Below the pieces are notes generated by a model. That model did no database searches, was not told the DNA's origin, and was given only the letters and a program-made list of their open reading frames with translations. Source: Lycocorax pyrrhopterus obiensis (lineage: Eukaryota > Chordata > Aves > Passeriformes > Paradisaeidae). From it: a stretch of DNA of 64,000 bases. The stretch is taken from contig JACSVZ010000001.1 in assembly GCA_014706295.1 (NCBI GenBank), positions 81,094,237 through 81,158,236 on the forward strand. Reading direction: 5' to 3'. The first letter of the stretch is position 1. The number at the start of each line of letters is the position of its first letter. A program made the translations under genes and the position numbers. This document shows, piece after piece, positions 14,233-26,500 of the stretch.

Positions 14233-14421
14233 CGCATCGGCCGCGCGTCCGCCCGGGGCCGTTGGGGCTGCGGGCCGCCGCCGCTCGCCCCTCGCCTCGC
14301 CGCTCGCATCTGCCGATCCTGGCCCCGCAGCCGCTTCCCCGCCCCGCCCGGGGCTCGGCACGGGCCGCCGGGCACCTCCTGTGCCTGCCGGACCCAGCCC
14401 GAGGCCGCCGAACCCCGAGCT

Positions 14422-14531
14422 ATGGTCTTGGTGAACCTGCACAGCGCGGCCGCCAACGCGGACCTGGCCCGGCTGCGGCGGCACTGGTGGCTGAACAAAC
14501 ACCGCATCAACGGCTGCAACCGGGACAAGCA
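14422..14531 (+). CDS. Exon 1: initiator ATG and N-terminal cap of the ankyrin domain
   Basis: The exon reads MVLVNLHSAAANADLARLRR and continues to GCNRDK. It ends two bases into a codon at a GTAAGG donor. The split codon CA+G gives Gln at the join to exon 2. It lies in a CpG island, as expected for a first exon. The ATG context (G at -3, G at +4) is favourable, and this is the first ATG in the frame that joins to the ankyrin exons. Confidence 0.8.
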
Positions 14532-17500
14532 GTAAGGACAAACAGCAGGCCCTCAGCCTGCTCAAAATGTGGAATTTGTCACAATTATCTAAAGTCAGGG
14601 TGGTTTTTTAATGTATGCATTTTGCCTACTTTCAAGCCTAAGCAGCAAGAAAGGAGACAATCAGTGGAACAGGCAGCAGCTAGTATCCCTTAGCCAAGGA
14701 CATCCTGAAACTAACAACCTTTAAGGATGTAGTAAATCAAGATATTGTTGTGTCAGTAGAACAGACAGCAGTTAGCATCCCTTAGTGAAGTACATCCTGG
14801 AACTAGCAGGCTTTAAGGCTGTAGTAAATCAAGATGTTGATGTATTTCTATGTATATACATTGCCAATTTGGCAAAGACTCAAGGTCCCTGTATCCTATA
14901 GCTATATTGTCATCATTCTAAGACTAAAATTCACAGTTACAAGTTAAAAAGACCCCTGCCCAGGTAAAGACACCTCCCCTAAGCATGCATAGAAGTTAGG
15001 TGGGATTACATAACTTGTATGGAAACTATTAACCAATCACAGCAGAGGAGCTGTACTTGCAAAGTTATTAATTCTGAACTTCTAGGTATAAATAATAGCA
15101 TGGAAAGTCCGGTGGGGTGTGCTTGATTTATGAAATACCACTGAGCACCCAGGCATGTGTAACTCTGAAACACATAATCAGTGTCTCTCTCAAGTGTGTA
15201 ATTATTGGCTTGCTGCACACCAGGCAACAAACTCAATTTTTCAGAGAACACACCCACCCTGGCTGGAAGAGCCAGCCAAGCCCAGCATTCTGCCTGGCAA
15301 TAGGGCCAGCCCCAGAGCACCAGCCTTATAGGAGCCCTGCCTGAGCTGGAATAGGAGATAGAGAAAGCCCCACTCTGCTCTGGCCTGCCCTGCCCTGCTC
15401 TGCCAGCCTGGGCCCTGTACTTAATCTTCTTCTTGTCCCATCCCTGTTCATCCAAGCATTCAGGCTGGATGGGGCTCTGAGAAACCTGGTCTAGTGGAAG
15501 GTGTCCCTGCCCATGGCAGGGGGTTGGAACTAGATGGTCTTTAAGGTCCCTTCCAACCCAAACCATACTAAGATTTGACGATTCTGTGGAGTTCATCAGG
15601 CCTTCATTCAAGCAGAGACAGCTCCTTTTCAGATGTCAGACTGAGAAGCTTGGTTTCACAGGGCATGGATTCACAGAAAGACAGCACAGCCTTCCCAGTG
15701 CTGTTAGAAGTCCCATGCCATCTGTCTCTGGGACAAAACTGGTGCAGGACTGATGGGGACGAAAACCAGGGGTTCATACTGATTCTGCACTCTCTGTAGA
15801 CTTACACATCCTCCATTGCTAAGCAGTGTTTACCCTAAGTCAAGAACATTTCAGTGTCTCATGCTTTGCCAGTGAGAAAGTACACAAAAAGCTGCGAGGG
15901 AGCATAGCCAGGTCAACGTTCTGGAATGGGGTTTGGCTTCAGTCAGTGGGTTGTGAGCAACTGTATTGTACATCACAGATTTTTCTTGGGATTTTTTATT
16001 TGCTATTATTATTATAATATTTATTTTATTTCCTTTGTTCTATTTATCAATCTGTTTTAATTTAATTGTTATTAAAAGTTTTACTTTTCATTCTCCTCCG
16101 TGTTCTACAGGGGTGGGGAGGGACAGGGTGTGAGCGAGTGGCTGCATGGTGCTTAATTGCCATCTGGGCTTAAACCAGGACAACTGAGTATGTTTAATTT
16201 CTAGGACTCCTCTGCATCTTGCTTGCATAAATGGCCATGCAGATGTTGTTCAGTTTCTAGTAGAAAAGAAGTGCAAGCTAAACCCTTGTGACAAATTCAA
16301 TCAATCACCACTAATGAAGGTATGCAGAAGGGGCATATGTTCTCTAATCTTTGAAGACGCTCATACTTTCCAGTGTTGGGAAGATGCGGGAGTTCTGACA
16401 GTGAGGAACATAGATGTTGGAAGTTATTCCTCCTTTGTGTCTTGTTTCCAGGCAGTAGAGCACCAGCATGGGGACTGTGCAGCTATTCTGCTGGAACACG
16501 GTGCCAACCATGACCTCAGAGGTGCCAGCGGTAACACCGCCCTTCACTTTGCTGTCATGGGTTCTAGCAAATCTCTAGTGGAGCTGTTACTTGAGCACGG
16601 TGCAGATATTGATGCTAAGAACGACGTAAGCTTGGACTTTGTGTAAAGCTCCTCTTCCCAAGTCAACTTGCTCAACTTCCCTCTGTCATTCTAAGAGAGA
16701 TGACTTCTCCTTTCAGTTTGGATACACTCCGCTTATTCTTGCAATCACTGAAAACTGTGAAGAAATGGCCAAGTTCCTTCTTCAAAAAGGAGCTGTCGTG
16801 AATGCTCAGGATAATGTTTCCAGGTAAAGGGTTTGCCAAAAGTGCATGTGGGACTCCTTAGCACTGTTCGAGTTGGATTGAGGGGACGCATAAGAATGAG
16901 CTTTGAAAAAGGACCAGGAGTCGCCCAGAAGGATCTCCTGTGTGCAAGCAGACCCGTGCTTGGCTGCTCGCTTTCTTCAGGGGCGATTTCCACACTGAGG
17001 GCTGCAAGAAAGCATTGTTTATGGTACCACACACCCACACGCGTGTACACACGCAGGCACACAGGCCCTGAGTCTTCTCTGGGCAGGTGGTTGTCCTGGA
17101 GAACTCTGAGGTCCCACCAACCTGAATTCTCTGACACTCGTAGGCGTTTGGCTGTGCTTTCCCTCTGCCTGTAGGAGAGGGGAAATGAACTTCTTAAGGA
17201 GCAAAGAGGTAAAGTATTTGCTATGCAACATTTGTAGAAGCTGATGTATTTACTCTTACCTCTTGGATGCCCTAGGACCCCTCTTACAGTTGCTACTGGT
17301 TCTGGGAATAAGAAAACCATACAACCTCTTCTTCACCATGGTGCTGTTTTTCCTGAGTCAAACATGGGAAACTACACATGTCAAGCTTCGACCAAAATGG
17401 TTCAAAATGATGTGTAAGTGTTTTACATCCTTGTTAGAACAACTGCATTCTCTGAATGTCTTTTCGGTAACAGCAGGAGGGTTTAATGAGATGCTGAGAG

Positions 17501-20500
17501 CTTTGTAGAAGCTGAGCTCAGTGATGTCTTCTGATGTATCTCTTTCTGTGTCAAGAGTAGATTTAGAAGTCGACGAAAACTTTCTCCCTTCCACCCAGTT
17601 CTCTCTGAGAATTCACCTGTGTGCTTCCAAGTTCCACTGCACTGATTAGCAGCAACTACTTGCCTTTTGTTTCAGAGGGGATCTAACTGATATTCCCTGT
17701 GTGCTTAACTAGGCCAAGGAAAAAAGCCCTCTTTCACAGTGATGGTAGCCAAGGGATGGGTGAATGTACTGCATTATGCTTATGAGCATGCCTTGTCTAG
17801 CTATAAACAATTGCCTATGAACACTTGTCACTGGATCTTGACTTCATTTCTCCTTCTCCTGCCCCTTCTGGCAGCCTGCATCGATGGGAAGCAGGAGAGA
17901 AGGGAGCCTGTGTAAGCTGTGGTGTAAAAACCCCTTTAGGAATAAAGCATATTTGAAGATTGCTCTGACATCATGTGGTGCTCATTCCTTCCCTCCAGAC
18001 TTCTGGCACAGTATAAATGTTGTGCTAATGTACCATTCTGCACAGCAGCCTTGGTCTGGAGAACCAATTTAATTAATTTCTTTTCTTTAATTTCTTTTCT
18101 TGTTTGATTGAGGTTTTTTTGTTTTGTTTTTCTGCTTATTAAACAAACCCAAGCCCCAACTAACCCAGGGTTGTTAGAAGACAACACAGGTCTTGGAATG
18201 CAAGAGCAATATTTGTTGGCCTTTTCATAACCCACTTGGGAGTTCTCTAAACTCTCAGGTCCTCAGGCTAACCAAGGGAATTTCTGAAGCCCTTCAAAGT
18301 GAGGACTGGGACTGAGGAGACATTAAACCATCATGACATGGAGAGTAGCTGCACCATTAGCATAACATCCAGCTGAGGTAGAGGCTTTGGCGGTGTCAGT
18401 CTGCCAGGGGGCTTGTTAAACTCATTGGCCCTTGAAATGGAGGGGGGATTTATCAGATGAGACTGTAGCCAGACTGTAGCAGGGGTGAGTTACTCCACAG
18501 ATAAGACTAGGCACCTGTACTGTGAGCATGCCTGTAATGAGGATTTCAGTCTCCATCACTCTAGGACTGCAGTACGTTCTTTGTGTGTGTGACTCTTCAG
18601 CAGTTGTCTATGAATATGGGTAGAATGGAACATGCATGGCTTTTGCTCTTCCTGTAGAGTGCATGGAAGTCTGGGGGGATTTTACATAATGTATCTTCTT
18701 CCTTTCTATATTTAGTACTGCTAATGAACAAATTGACAGCTCCTGCTATGAGACAACTCCTGTCACTCCCTTGGAAACACCTGCATTGGCAGAGTCATGT
18801 AAGATACTTTGCTATCAAAGAGGTGAGGAGGAACCTCACTGTGGCCTGTAGCAGAATGACACCCAATCATTGGGATGCTGGTCTGGAAGGACGGGCCAAA
18901 GGGCTGGAAAATAAACACTTGAGGCAACAACGCGCTTTTCTTATTTCTTAGGTGATGTGCCAAAAGAAGCAGTGGAAAAGGAAGACAATGGTCCTGCTGC
19001 AGACCAACATACAGCGAATGTGCTCTCTCTTACATTGCAGCCTTACAGAGGTAATTTCAGAGGGACTAAATGGTTACTTTTGTAAGCCTCCCTGGAGTGA
19101 AGCAGGTGAGAAAAAGCAGAGTGAAATAAGCACTCACAGAAATTACAAACTTCTTATCTTTCGTTAGGAGACTACAAAGCAGAAGGAGCAGAGAAAAAGG
19201 AAGAAAAACGCTCCCTCTGCAATCCTAAGGTACCTTCTCTGAGGGAGGCAGTGGGGTTCCTCTGACTCCCCGGTTTCTGGGTTTGTTCTCCTTTGCTGCT
19301 GCTTCTGCCACACACTCATAACTTGGACCTTAACCAGCCGCTGCTTCAGACAAGCTGTTCAGCTAGGACTGGGACAAAGTGAGGTCCAGCTAATGTCATG
19401 TGTCTCCCTACGGGTTCCCTCCAAGCTGGATTTCTAGGACAAAGAAGTAATGCTTTCTTCTGGTTACAGTCCTCTGAAGTCCTAGAAAGCTGGCATTGTA
19501 AGAACTGATTTTTTCGTCCTCACAAACCTCTTTTGTGAATCATCAATGTCAAATGGTTGTGTATGACCCACAGTTTAGATATTTATTTCTTCTGCCTAGG
19601 TTCTCTCAACCTTAGGGAGGTTTATTTTGTCTCATTTTGAAAACCCTGCTCAACAAGGCCAAACGCACTGGCTGTGTTTGCCCTTTTTGTTCTATCACCT
19701 GATCCCTCTCTTGTTAGGCCTCTTGGCTGAAGCAGAAGCTTTGAGCATGGAAGTGTGTCCACATGGAGGCTGTGCCCGTTCTCACATGTGTCTTTTAAAT
19801 TACACAGTGTCTCAGTGGTCTTATAGGGAAAGTGATTAACCCTGTGTGGCGTCCTGCTAGAAAACACAGTAGAGTGGACGTGCACTCTGTTGCTGAGGAG
19901 CATGGCAAAGGTAATTTCAGAGGGACTAAATGGTTACCTTTGTAAACTTCTCTGGCGTGAATCAGATTTGGAAAAGCAGAGTGAAACAAGCACTCAGAGC
20001 TATGACGAGCTTCTTATGTGCTCTTAGGCATCTTGCAACCAGCAGGAGGAGAAGCAAAAAAGGAAGACACTGATTCTGCCTGGGATTCTGAGGTACCTTT
20101 TCTGAGGGAGACAGTGAGGTCCCTCTGACTCACTGGCTTGTGGGCTCATTTTCCTTTGATGCTGCTTCTGCCACACGCTTATTAAAAGTTTGACATTGAC
20201 ATGCCGCTGCTTCAGACACACTGTTCAGATGGGACTGGGACAAAGTGAGGTCAAGCTAATGTCCTGTGCCTCCTTGCAGCTGATGTCCAAGCTAGATTTG
20301 CAGTAAGGATAACGTAGTAGAACTCCCTGTTGGTTGCAGTTCTGTGAAAACTGTCCAAGGCTGGCATTGTGAAGATCGCTGTTTTTCCATCAAACAGCTC
20401 TCTTCTGTACATGTAATTAATGTCAACTGGGTTCCCATATGACCTGCAGTCTACAGATTTATTTCTTCTGCCTAGGTTCTCTCAAGCTTGGGCAGGTGGA

Positions 20501-23500
20501 CTTGGTCCTATTTCGAAAACTCTGCTCAATAGAGACAATAAATGCGCTGGCTGTGCTTGCCTCTTCTGTACTTTTCGTCATCTGATCCCTCTCCTTAGGC
20601 CTGGTGGCTGAAGCAGAAGCTTTGAGTGTGGAAGGGGGTGTGGAAGCAGCCTGTGCCAGTTCTCACATGCGTCTTTTAAATTACACAGACTGATTCCAAA
20701 AGTAAAAGGAAAGCATCAGTCAGCGTGCAGCTTCCTGCTGCAAACTGCAAGAGGCTGGATGCGTGCTCTGCTGCAGTGGAGTGCAACAAAGGTAATTTCA
20801 GAGAGACTAAATGGTCAGTTTTATATGCCTCTCTGGAATGAGGCAGATTGGGAAAAGCAGAGTGAAATAAGCACTCACAGAAATTACATGTTCATCCCTT
20901 TTTAGGAGACTACAAAGCAGCAGGAGCAGAGAAAAAGGAAGACAAACACTCCCTCTGCAATCCTAAGGTACCTTCTCTGAGGGAGGCAGTGGGATCCCTC
21001 TGGCTCCCTGGCTTCTGGGCTCATTTTCCTTTGCTGCTGCTTCTGCCACACACTCATAACTTGGACCTTAACTAGCCACTGCTTCAGATAGTCTGTTCAG
21101 TTAGGACTAGGACAAAGTGAGGTCCAGCTAATGTCCTGGGCCTCCTTGCGGCTGACCTCCAAGCTGGATTTCTAGTATAGCACAAAGCAGGAAAGCTCCC
21201 TGTTGGTTACAGTCCTCCGAAACCAGTGAAAGGCTGGCATTGTGAGGATTGCTGTTTATCCATCACTCAGATTACTCCTTATCCCATCCCGCTATAAGAG
21301 GGGAGTCGGGGAGGATTCTTTTTGATAGATTTCTCGGACGAAAATAAAGCGCAAGGGCAGCAATACTGTATCTCAGAACTGTTTACTGATAAAGAAAGAT
21401 AAGTGTTCCTACCGAAGGGGGATGCAAAAGGGTGCAAAGGGGGGAAGAGAGATGGAGAGAGAAACAGAAGACAGGGACAGATCATTACCGCTGTGCCCCG
21501 GGCGGCCTGTCGGCGTCGGCTCGGCAGATGGAGCATGTGTGCTGCAAGCTGCGATGAGTCTGCGTGGCTCCCAAGGCAGGCTAGGTGTGATTTCCAGACG
21601 GCAGCCAGCTGCGTGTCCCTTCTGTCGGCGGAGAACAGGCTGCTGTGGCTATGGGTGGGTGCACTCGTGGAACAGCCGTGGGTTCTCAGGGCTGGCGCAC
21701 GGTGGCTGCGGGAGGCGGCGGCTGCTCCGCTGGGGAAACAGCGGAGCACGAGGTTGCTGTGGCGTTGAGCTGCCTTGGGGAAACTGGGAAGCAGGACAGG
21801 ACGGGTGCGGACAGGGAAGCGGGACCGCAGGGAGGAAAAGATGAGAGGCAGGGGGGGAGCGAGTGAGCGAGTGAGCTGACCCTCCGGCCGAGCCCCTGCT
21901 CCCCCCAAGAAACCCAAAGGAAATGGCCCCTGTTGTGGTGCAGCTCACTGCTTTTCTGTGCTAAGGCTCCTCCCATGGCCCAATTTTCCAGGCATTTTTT
22001 CCGGGGCATCCAGGGATCTGCCCCACTGGCAAGTGATGGGATCGCTTGCAGCCAATCACGGAAGCTTTTTCAGCCCTAATCGTCGGCCACGCAAAGGCTC
22101 CACGGGGCCGGGAATTCCAGCACATGTATAACCCCTATAGTCATTTTTCACCTCATGTATAACATATGCTGAGGCCTAAATAAAAATCGGATTGGTCCCT
22201 CTCACTCCTCTAGATGCAGTCAATGTGAAACAGTTCCCGCATGACCTACACTTAAAATAATAATTTCTTCTGCCTAGGTTCTCTCTAGCTTGGACAGGTG
22301 TCCTTGATCATATTTTGAAAACCCTGCTCAACCAGACACCGAATGTGCTGGCTGTGTTTGCTCTTTTTTTCCTTTCATCCCCTGATCCCTGTCCTTAGCC
22401 CTGTTGGCAGAAGAAGAAGTTTTGAGCAAGAAAGCGGGTGGAGAAGCTGCCTGTGCCAGGCACAGTGCTCACGTGTGTCTTTTAAATTACACAGACTGAT
22501 TCTAAAGGTGAAGGGAAAGTGTCGGCCAGCGTGCAGCTTCCTGCTGCAAACAGCAACAGGTTGGATGTGTGCTCTGCTGCAGTGGAGCGTGGCAAAGGTA
22601 ATTTCAGAGGGACTAAGTTGTTACCTTTGTAAGCCTCTCTGGAGTGAAGCAGGTGGAGAAAAGCAGAGTGAAATAGGCACTCACAGAAATGACATGCTTC
22701 TTATCTTTGTTAGGTGTCTTGCCAGCAGCAGCAGGAGAAGCGAAAAAGGAAGACAGTGATTTCTCTTGGGGTTCTCAGGTACCTTCTCAGAGGGAGGCAG
22801 TGGGGTCCCCCCGACTCACCTGCGTCTGGGCTCATTCTCCTTTGATGCTGCTTCTTCCACATGCCCCTTCTTTGGATCTTGACATGCTACTGCTTCAGAT
22901 AATCTGTTCAGCTAGGACTGGGACAAAGTGAGGTCCAGCTAATGTCTGGGACCTCCTTGCGGTTGATCCCCAAGCTGGATTTCTAGGACAAAGAAGTAAA
23001 GCTTCCTTCTGGTTGCAGTCCTCTGAAGTCCTAGAAGGCTGGTATTGTGAGAACTGATTATTTTCCTCCTCACAAATTGCTTTTGTGAATTGCCAGTGTC
23101 AAATGGTTTTGTATGACCCACAATTTAGAGATTTATTTCTTCTGCCTATGTTCTCTCTAGCTTGGGCAGGTGGACTTTGTCTCGTTTTGAAAATCCTGCT
23201 CAACAATGATGCTGAACACGCTGGCTGTGTTTGCCCTTTTTATTCTTTCTATCACCTTACTCCTCTCCTTAGGCATGTTGGCTGAAGCAGAAGCTTTGAG
23301 TGTGGAAGCGGATGCAGAAGCCGCCTGTGCCAGTTCTCACGTGTGTGTTTTGAATTACACAGCCTTTCTCTGAAATTGTAGAAGAAGTGTTTGCCGGTGT
23401 GCAGCATCCTGCTGCAGACTGCAAAGGAGTGGGCGTGCGCTCTGCTGCAGCGGAGTGCAGCAAAGGTAATTTCAAAGGGACTACACAGTTACATTTGTAA

Positions 23501-26500
23501 GCTTCTCTGGAGTGAATCAGATTTGAAAAAGCACAATGAAACAAGCACTCAGAGCTATGACGAGCCTCTTATCTGTTCTTAGGGGTCTTGCAACCAGCAG
23601 GAGGAGCAGGAGATGATGATTCTGCCTGGGATTCTGAGGTACCTTTTCTGAGGGAGACAGTGAGGTCCCTCTGACTCACTGGCTTGTGGGCTCATTTTCC
23701 TTTGATGCTGCTTCTGCCACATGCTTATTAAAAGTTTGACATTGACATGCCACTGCTTCAGACACACTGTTCAGATGGGACTGGGACAAAGTGAGGTCAA
23801 GCTAATGTCCTGTGCCTCCTTGCAGCTGATGTCCAAGCTAGATTTGCAGTAAGGATAACGTAGCAGAACTCCCTGTTGGTTGCAGTTCTGTGAAAACTGT
23901 CCAAGGCTGGCATTGTGAAGATTTCTGTTTTTCCATCAAACAGCTCTCTTCTGTACATGTAATTAATGTCAACTGGGTTCCCATATGACCTGCAGTCTAC
24001 AGATTTATTTCTTCTGCCTAGGTTCTCTCAAGCTTGGGCAGGTGGACTTGGTCCTGTTTTGAAAACCTTGCTCAACAGAGATGCTGAATGTGCTGGCTAT
24101 GTTTGCCCTTTTTGTTCTTTCCATCCCCTGACCCCTCTCATTAGGGGCGTTGGTTGAAGCAGAACCTCTGAGTGTGGAAGGGGGTAGAGAAGCAGCCTGT
24201 GGCAGTTCTCATGTGTGCCTTTCAAATTATGCAGACTGACTCTGAAGGTGAAGTGTCAGCTGCTGTCCAGCTTCTTGTTGTAGACTGCAATAAATTGGAT
24301 GCACACTCTGCTGCACTGATGCATGGCAAAGGTAATTTCAGAGGGACTAAGTGGTTACCTTTGTAAGCCTCTCTGGCATGAATCAGATGCAGAAAAGCAG
24401 AGTAAAATAAGCATTTGTAGCTATTATGTGCTTATCTTTTCTTAGGGGTCTTGGAACCAGCAGTGAGAGAAGCGAAAAAGGAAGACAGAGTCTTGCAACT
24501 AGCAGGGGAAGCAGCAAAAAAGGAAGACGGGGTCTTGCCACCAGCAGGAGGAGAAGCAAAACAGGAAGACAGGGATTTTCCCTGGGATTCTGAGGTACCT
24601 TCTCTGAGGAAGACAATGGGGTCCCTCTGACTCACTGTCTTCTGGGCTCATTTTCCTTAGCTGCTGCTTCTGCCACACACTCGTAACTTGGACCTTGACA
24701 TGCCGCTGCTTCAGACAAGCTGTTCAGATGGGACTGGTACAAAGTGAGGTCCAGCTAATGTCCTGGGCCTCCTTGCAGCTGACGTCCAAGTGGGATTTCT
24801 AGGACAAAGAAGTAAGACTTCCTTCTAGTTACAGTCCTCTGAAGTCCTAGAAGGCTGGCGTTGTAAGAACTGTTTTTTCCCAACTCACGGATCTCTTCTG
24901 TGGATCCAGTCAATGTCAAATGGTTGCATATGACCCACAGTTTAGAGACCTATTTCTTCTGCCTAGGTTCTCTTAAGTTTAGAGGGGTGGACTTTGTCCT
25001 ATTTTGGAAGTTCTGCTCATAAGAGATGCCAAATGCGCTGGCTGTGCTTGCCCTTTTTGTTCTTTCCATTGCCTGATCCCTCTCTTGTTAGGCCTCTTGG
25101 CTGAAGCAGAAGCTTCGAGGGTGGAAGGAGGTGTGGAAGCTGCCTGTGCCAGTTCTCACATGTGTCTTTTAAATTATGTAGACTGATTCTAAAGGTCAAA
25201 GAAAGGTGTCAGCCAGTGTGTGGCGTCCTGCTGCAGACCAAAATAGAGTGGACATGTGCTCTGCTGCAGTGGAGCACAGCAAAGGTAATTTCAGAGGGAC
25301 TACATGGGCACCTTTGTAAGCCTCTCTGGCGTGAATCAGTTTTGGAAAAGCAAAGTGAAAGAAGCACTCACAGCAGCAACACTCGTGTCTTAATTTTTAT
25401 CTCTATTGTCAGCTGCAAGAGCAGAACAGAAGGAACATTTTATCTCCTCTTCTGAGAATAAGGTACTTAGCTCTCTTCCTGAGCTTTTACATTACCCTTG
25501 GCAGAAGTCACATTTCTTCATGCTCTCTGCTTGAAGGCAGCGTGATGCTGCAGTCCTGCCGAGGGTTTGTTTCCCGTTTCTCTTTTTTCTTGCTTGCGTA
25601 GCTTCCTACGCTACAGCAAGAGGATCTTCAGCTAAAGGTTGATTCTTCAACTCAAACAGATTCTGAGCAGGATGAACAGGTGACTTTTAGAGACAGATGC
25701 AGATATCCCTAAATAGAACCTACCAGTGTAAGCACATGTGTTCTTGCTAGTGAATTCATGTTGAAATAGTGCCAAGAGGAGGTGATTGAATCTGGACCTG
25801 AGCTGTGTTTTGGACCTCATTTAATATGTATTTGAAGCAGAAAGGCTGCAAAAAGAGGTTGCTTGAAGTCCCATTCAGCTTCATTTCGAACACCTCCAGG
25901 GATGAGCACAACTTCTCTGGACAACCTGGTCCAGTGTCCCATCACAGTACTTGAAAAATTTTCCTCCTTATAGCCAATCTAAATCTACTGTCTTTTAATT
26001 TTAAACTATTGCCCCTTGACCTGTCACTACAATCCTTAGTAAAAATATCTCTCCTTCTTTTGTTCTTGAAAGGCTATAATAAGGTCTGCCCAGAGCCTGT
26101 TTTTCCCCAAACTGAAAACCCCCAAGTCCCTCAGCCTTTTTCCATGAGAGGGATGTTCCAGCCCTATGAACATCTTTGTGGTCCTCCTCTGGATTCTTTT
26201 CATCAGGTCCATGTCTGCCTTGTGCTAGGGGCCTCAGAGGATGACACAGTACTTTAGGTGGGGTCTCACAAGAGCAGAGTAGAAAGGGAGAATCTCCTCC
26301 CTCAAACTGCTGGCCAACCACTCCCTCAACCTGTAGGCCGATCTAATGATATAATTTCATGAGTAAGAGCATCACTTTTCTTGTCATATTCTCACTGATT
26401 TTGCCGTGCTTATGATACACTATTGCCTTAGCCATTGGCCAGGCAGAAGCTTGACAAAATTCTCAAAAAGAACTCCCTGGAAGAAGCTTCACTTGGAACT

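Larger units (their letters stand above)
14035..14531. promoter_or_regulatory. CpG island promoter of the ankyrin-repeat gene
   Basis: The GC content rises abruptly from about 40% to well above 70%, with dense CpG, for about 500 bases covering the 5' UTR and exon 1. Nothing else in the window looks like this except the insertion at 21300-22100. No TATA box is seen before the ATG, in keeping with a CpG-island promoter. The transcription start cannot be placed. The island could fire in both directions, but no gene is seen to the left. Confidence 0.75.
18952..25462 (+). repeat. Seven-copy genomic tandem repeat (~870-bp unit) carrying the X-Y exon pairs
   Basis: Start-to-start distances of Y exons are 860, 878, 1808 (873 without the insertion), 869, 863 and 967 bases; X exons give matching values. 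Each unit carries an X exon, a ~115-base intron with GTAATTTCAGAGGGACTA, a Y exon, and a ~700-base intron with shared landmarks such as TTTATTTCTTCTGCCTAGGT and the AATTACACAG acceptor. Every complete pair adds a whole number of codons, so copies can be gained or lost without breaking the frame. Confidence 0.92.

Noticed and set aside
13800..14565. Long open frames on both strands across the CpG island
   Set aside because: GC-rich, Pro/Arg/Gly/Ala-rich frames open in several phases at once; explained by base composition. Only the frame from 14422 joins to ankyrin exons.
15006..15611. 201-codon minus-strand open frame
   Set aside because: Spans the LTR and an antisense CR1 tail; not a gene.
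19570..19600. TTCTGCCTAG acceptor-like sites in each unit (e.g. 19601, 20476, 24022) as starts of extra exons
   Set aside because: No donor gives a phase that fits between Y and X in several copies, and stops appear early.
21279..21917. 212-codon minus-strand open frame
   Set aside because: Lies in the GC-rich insertion; low-complexity Ser/Pro/Arg sequence with overlapping frames open on the other strand.
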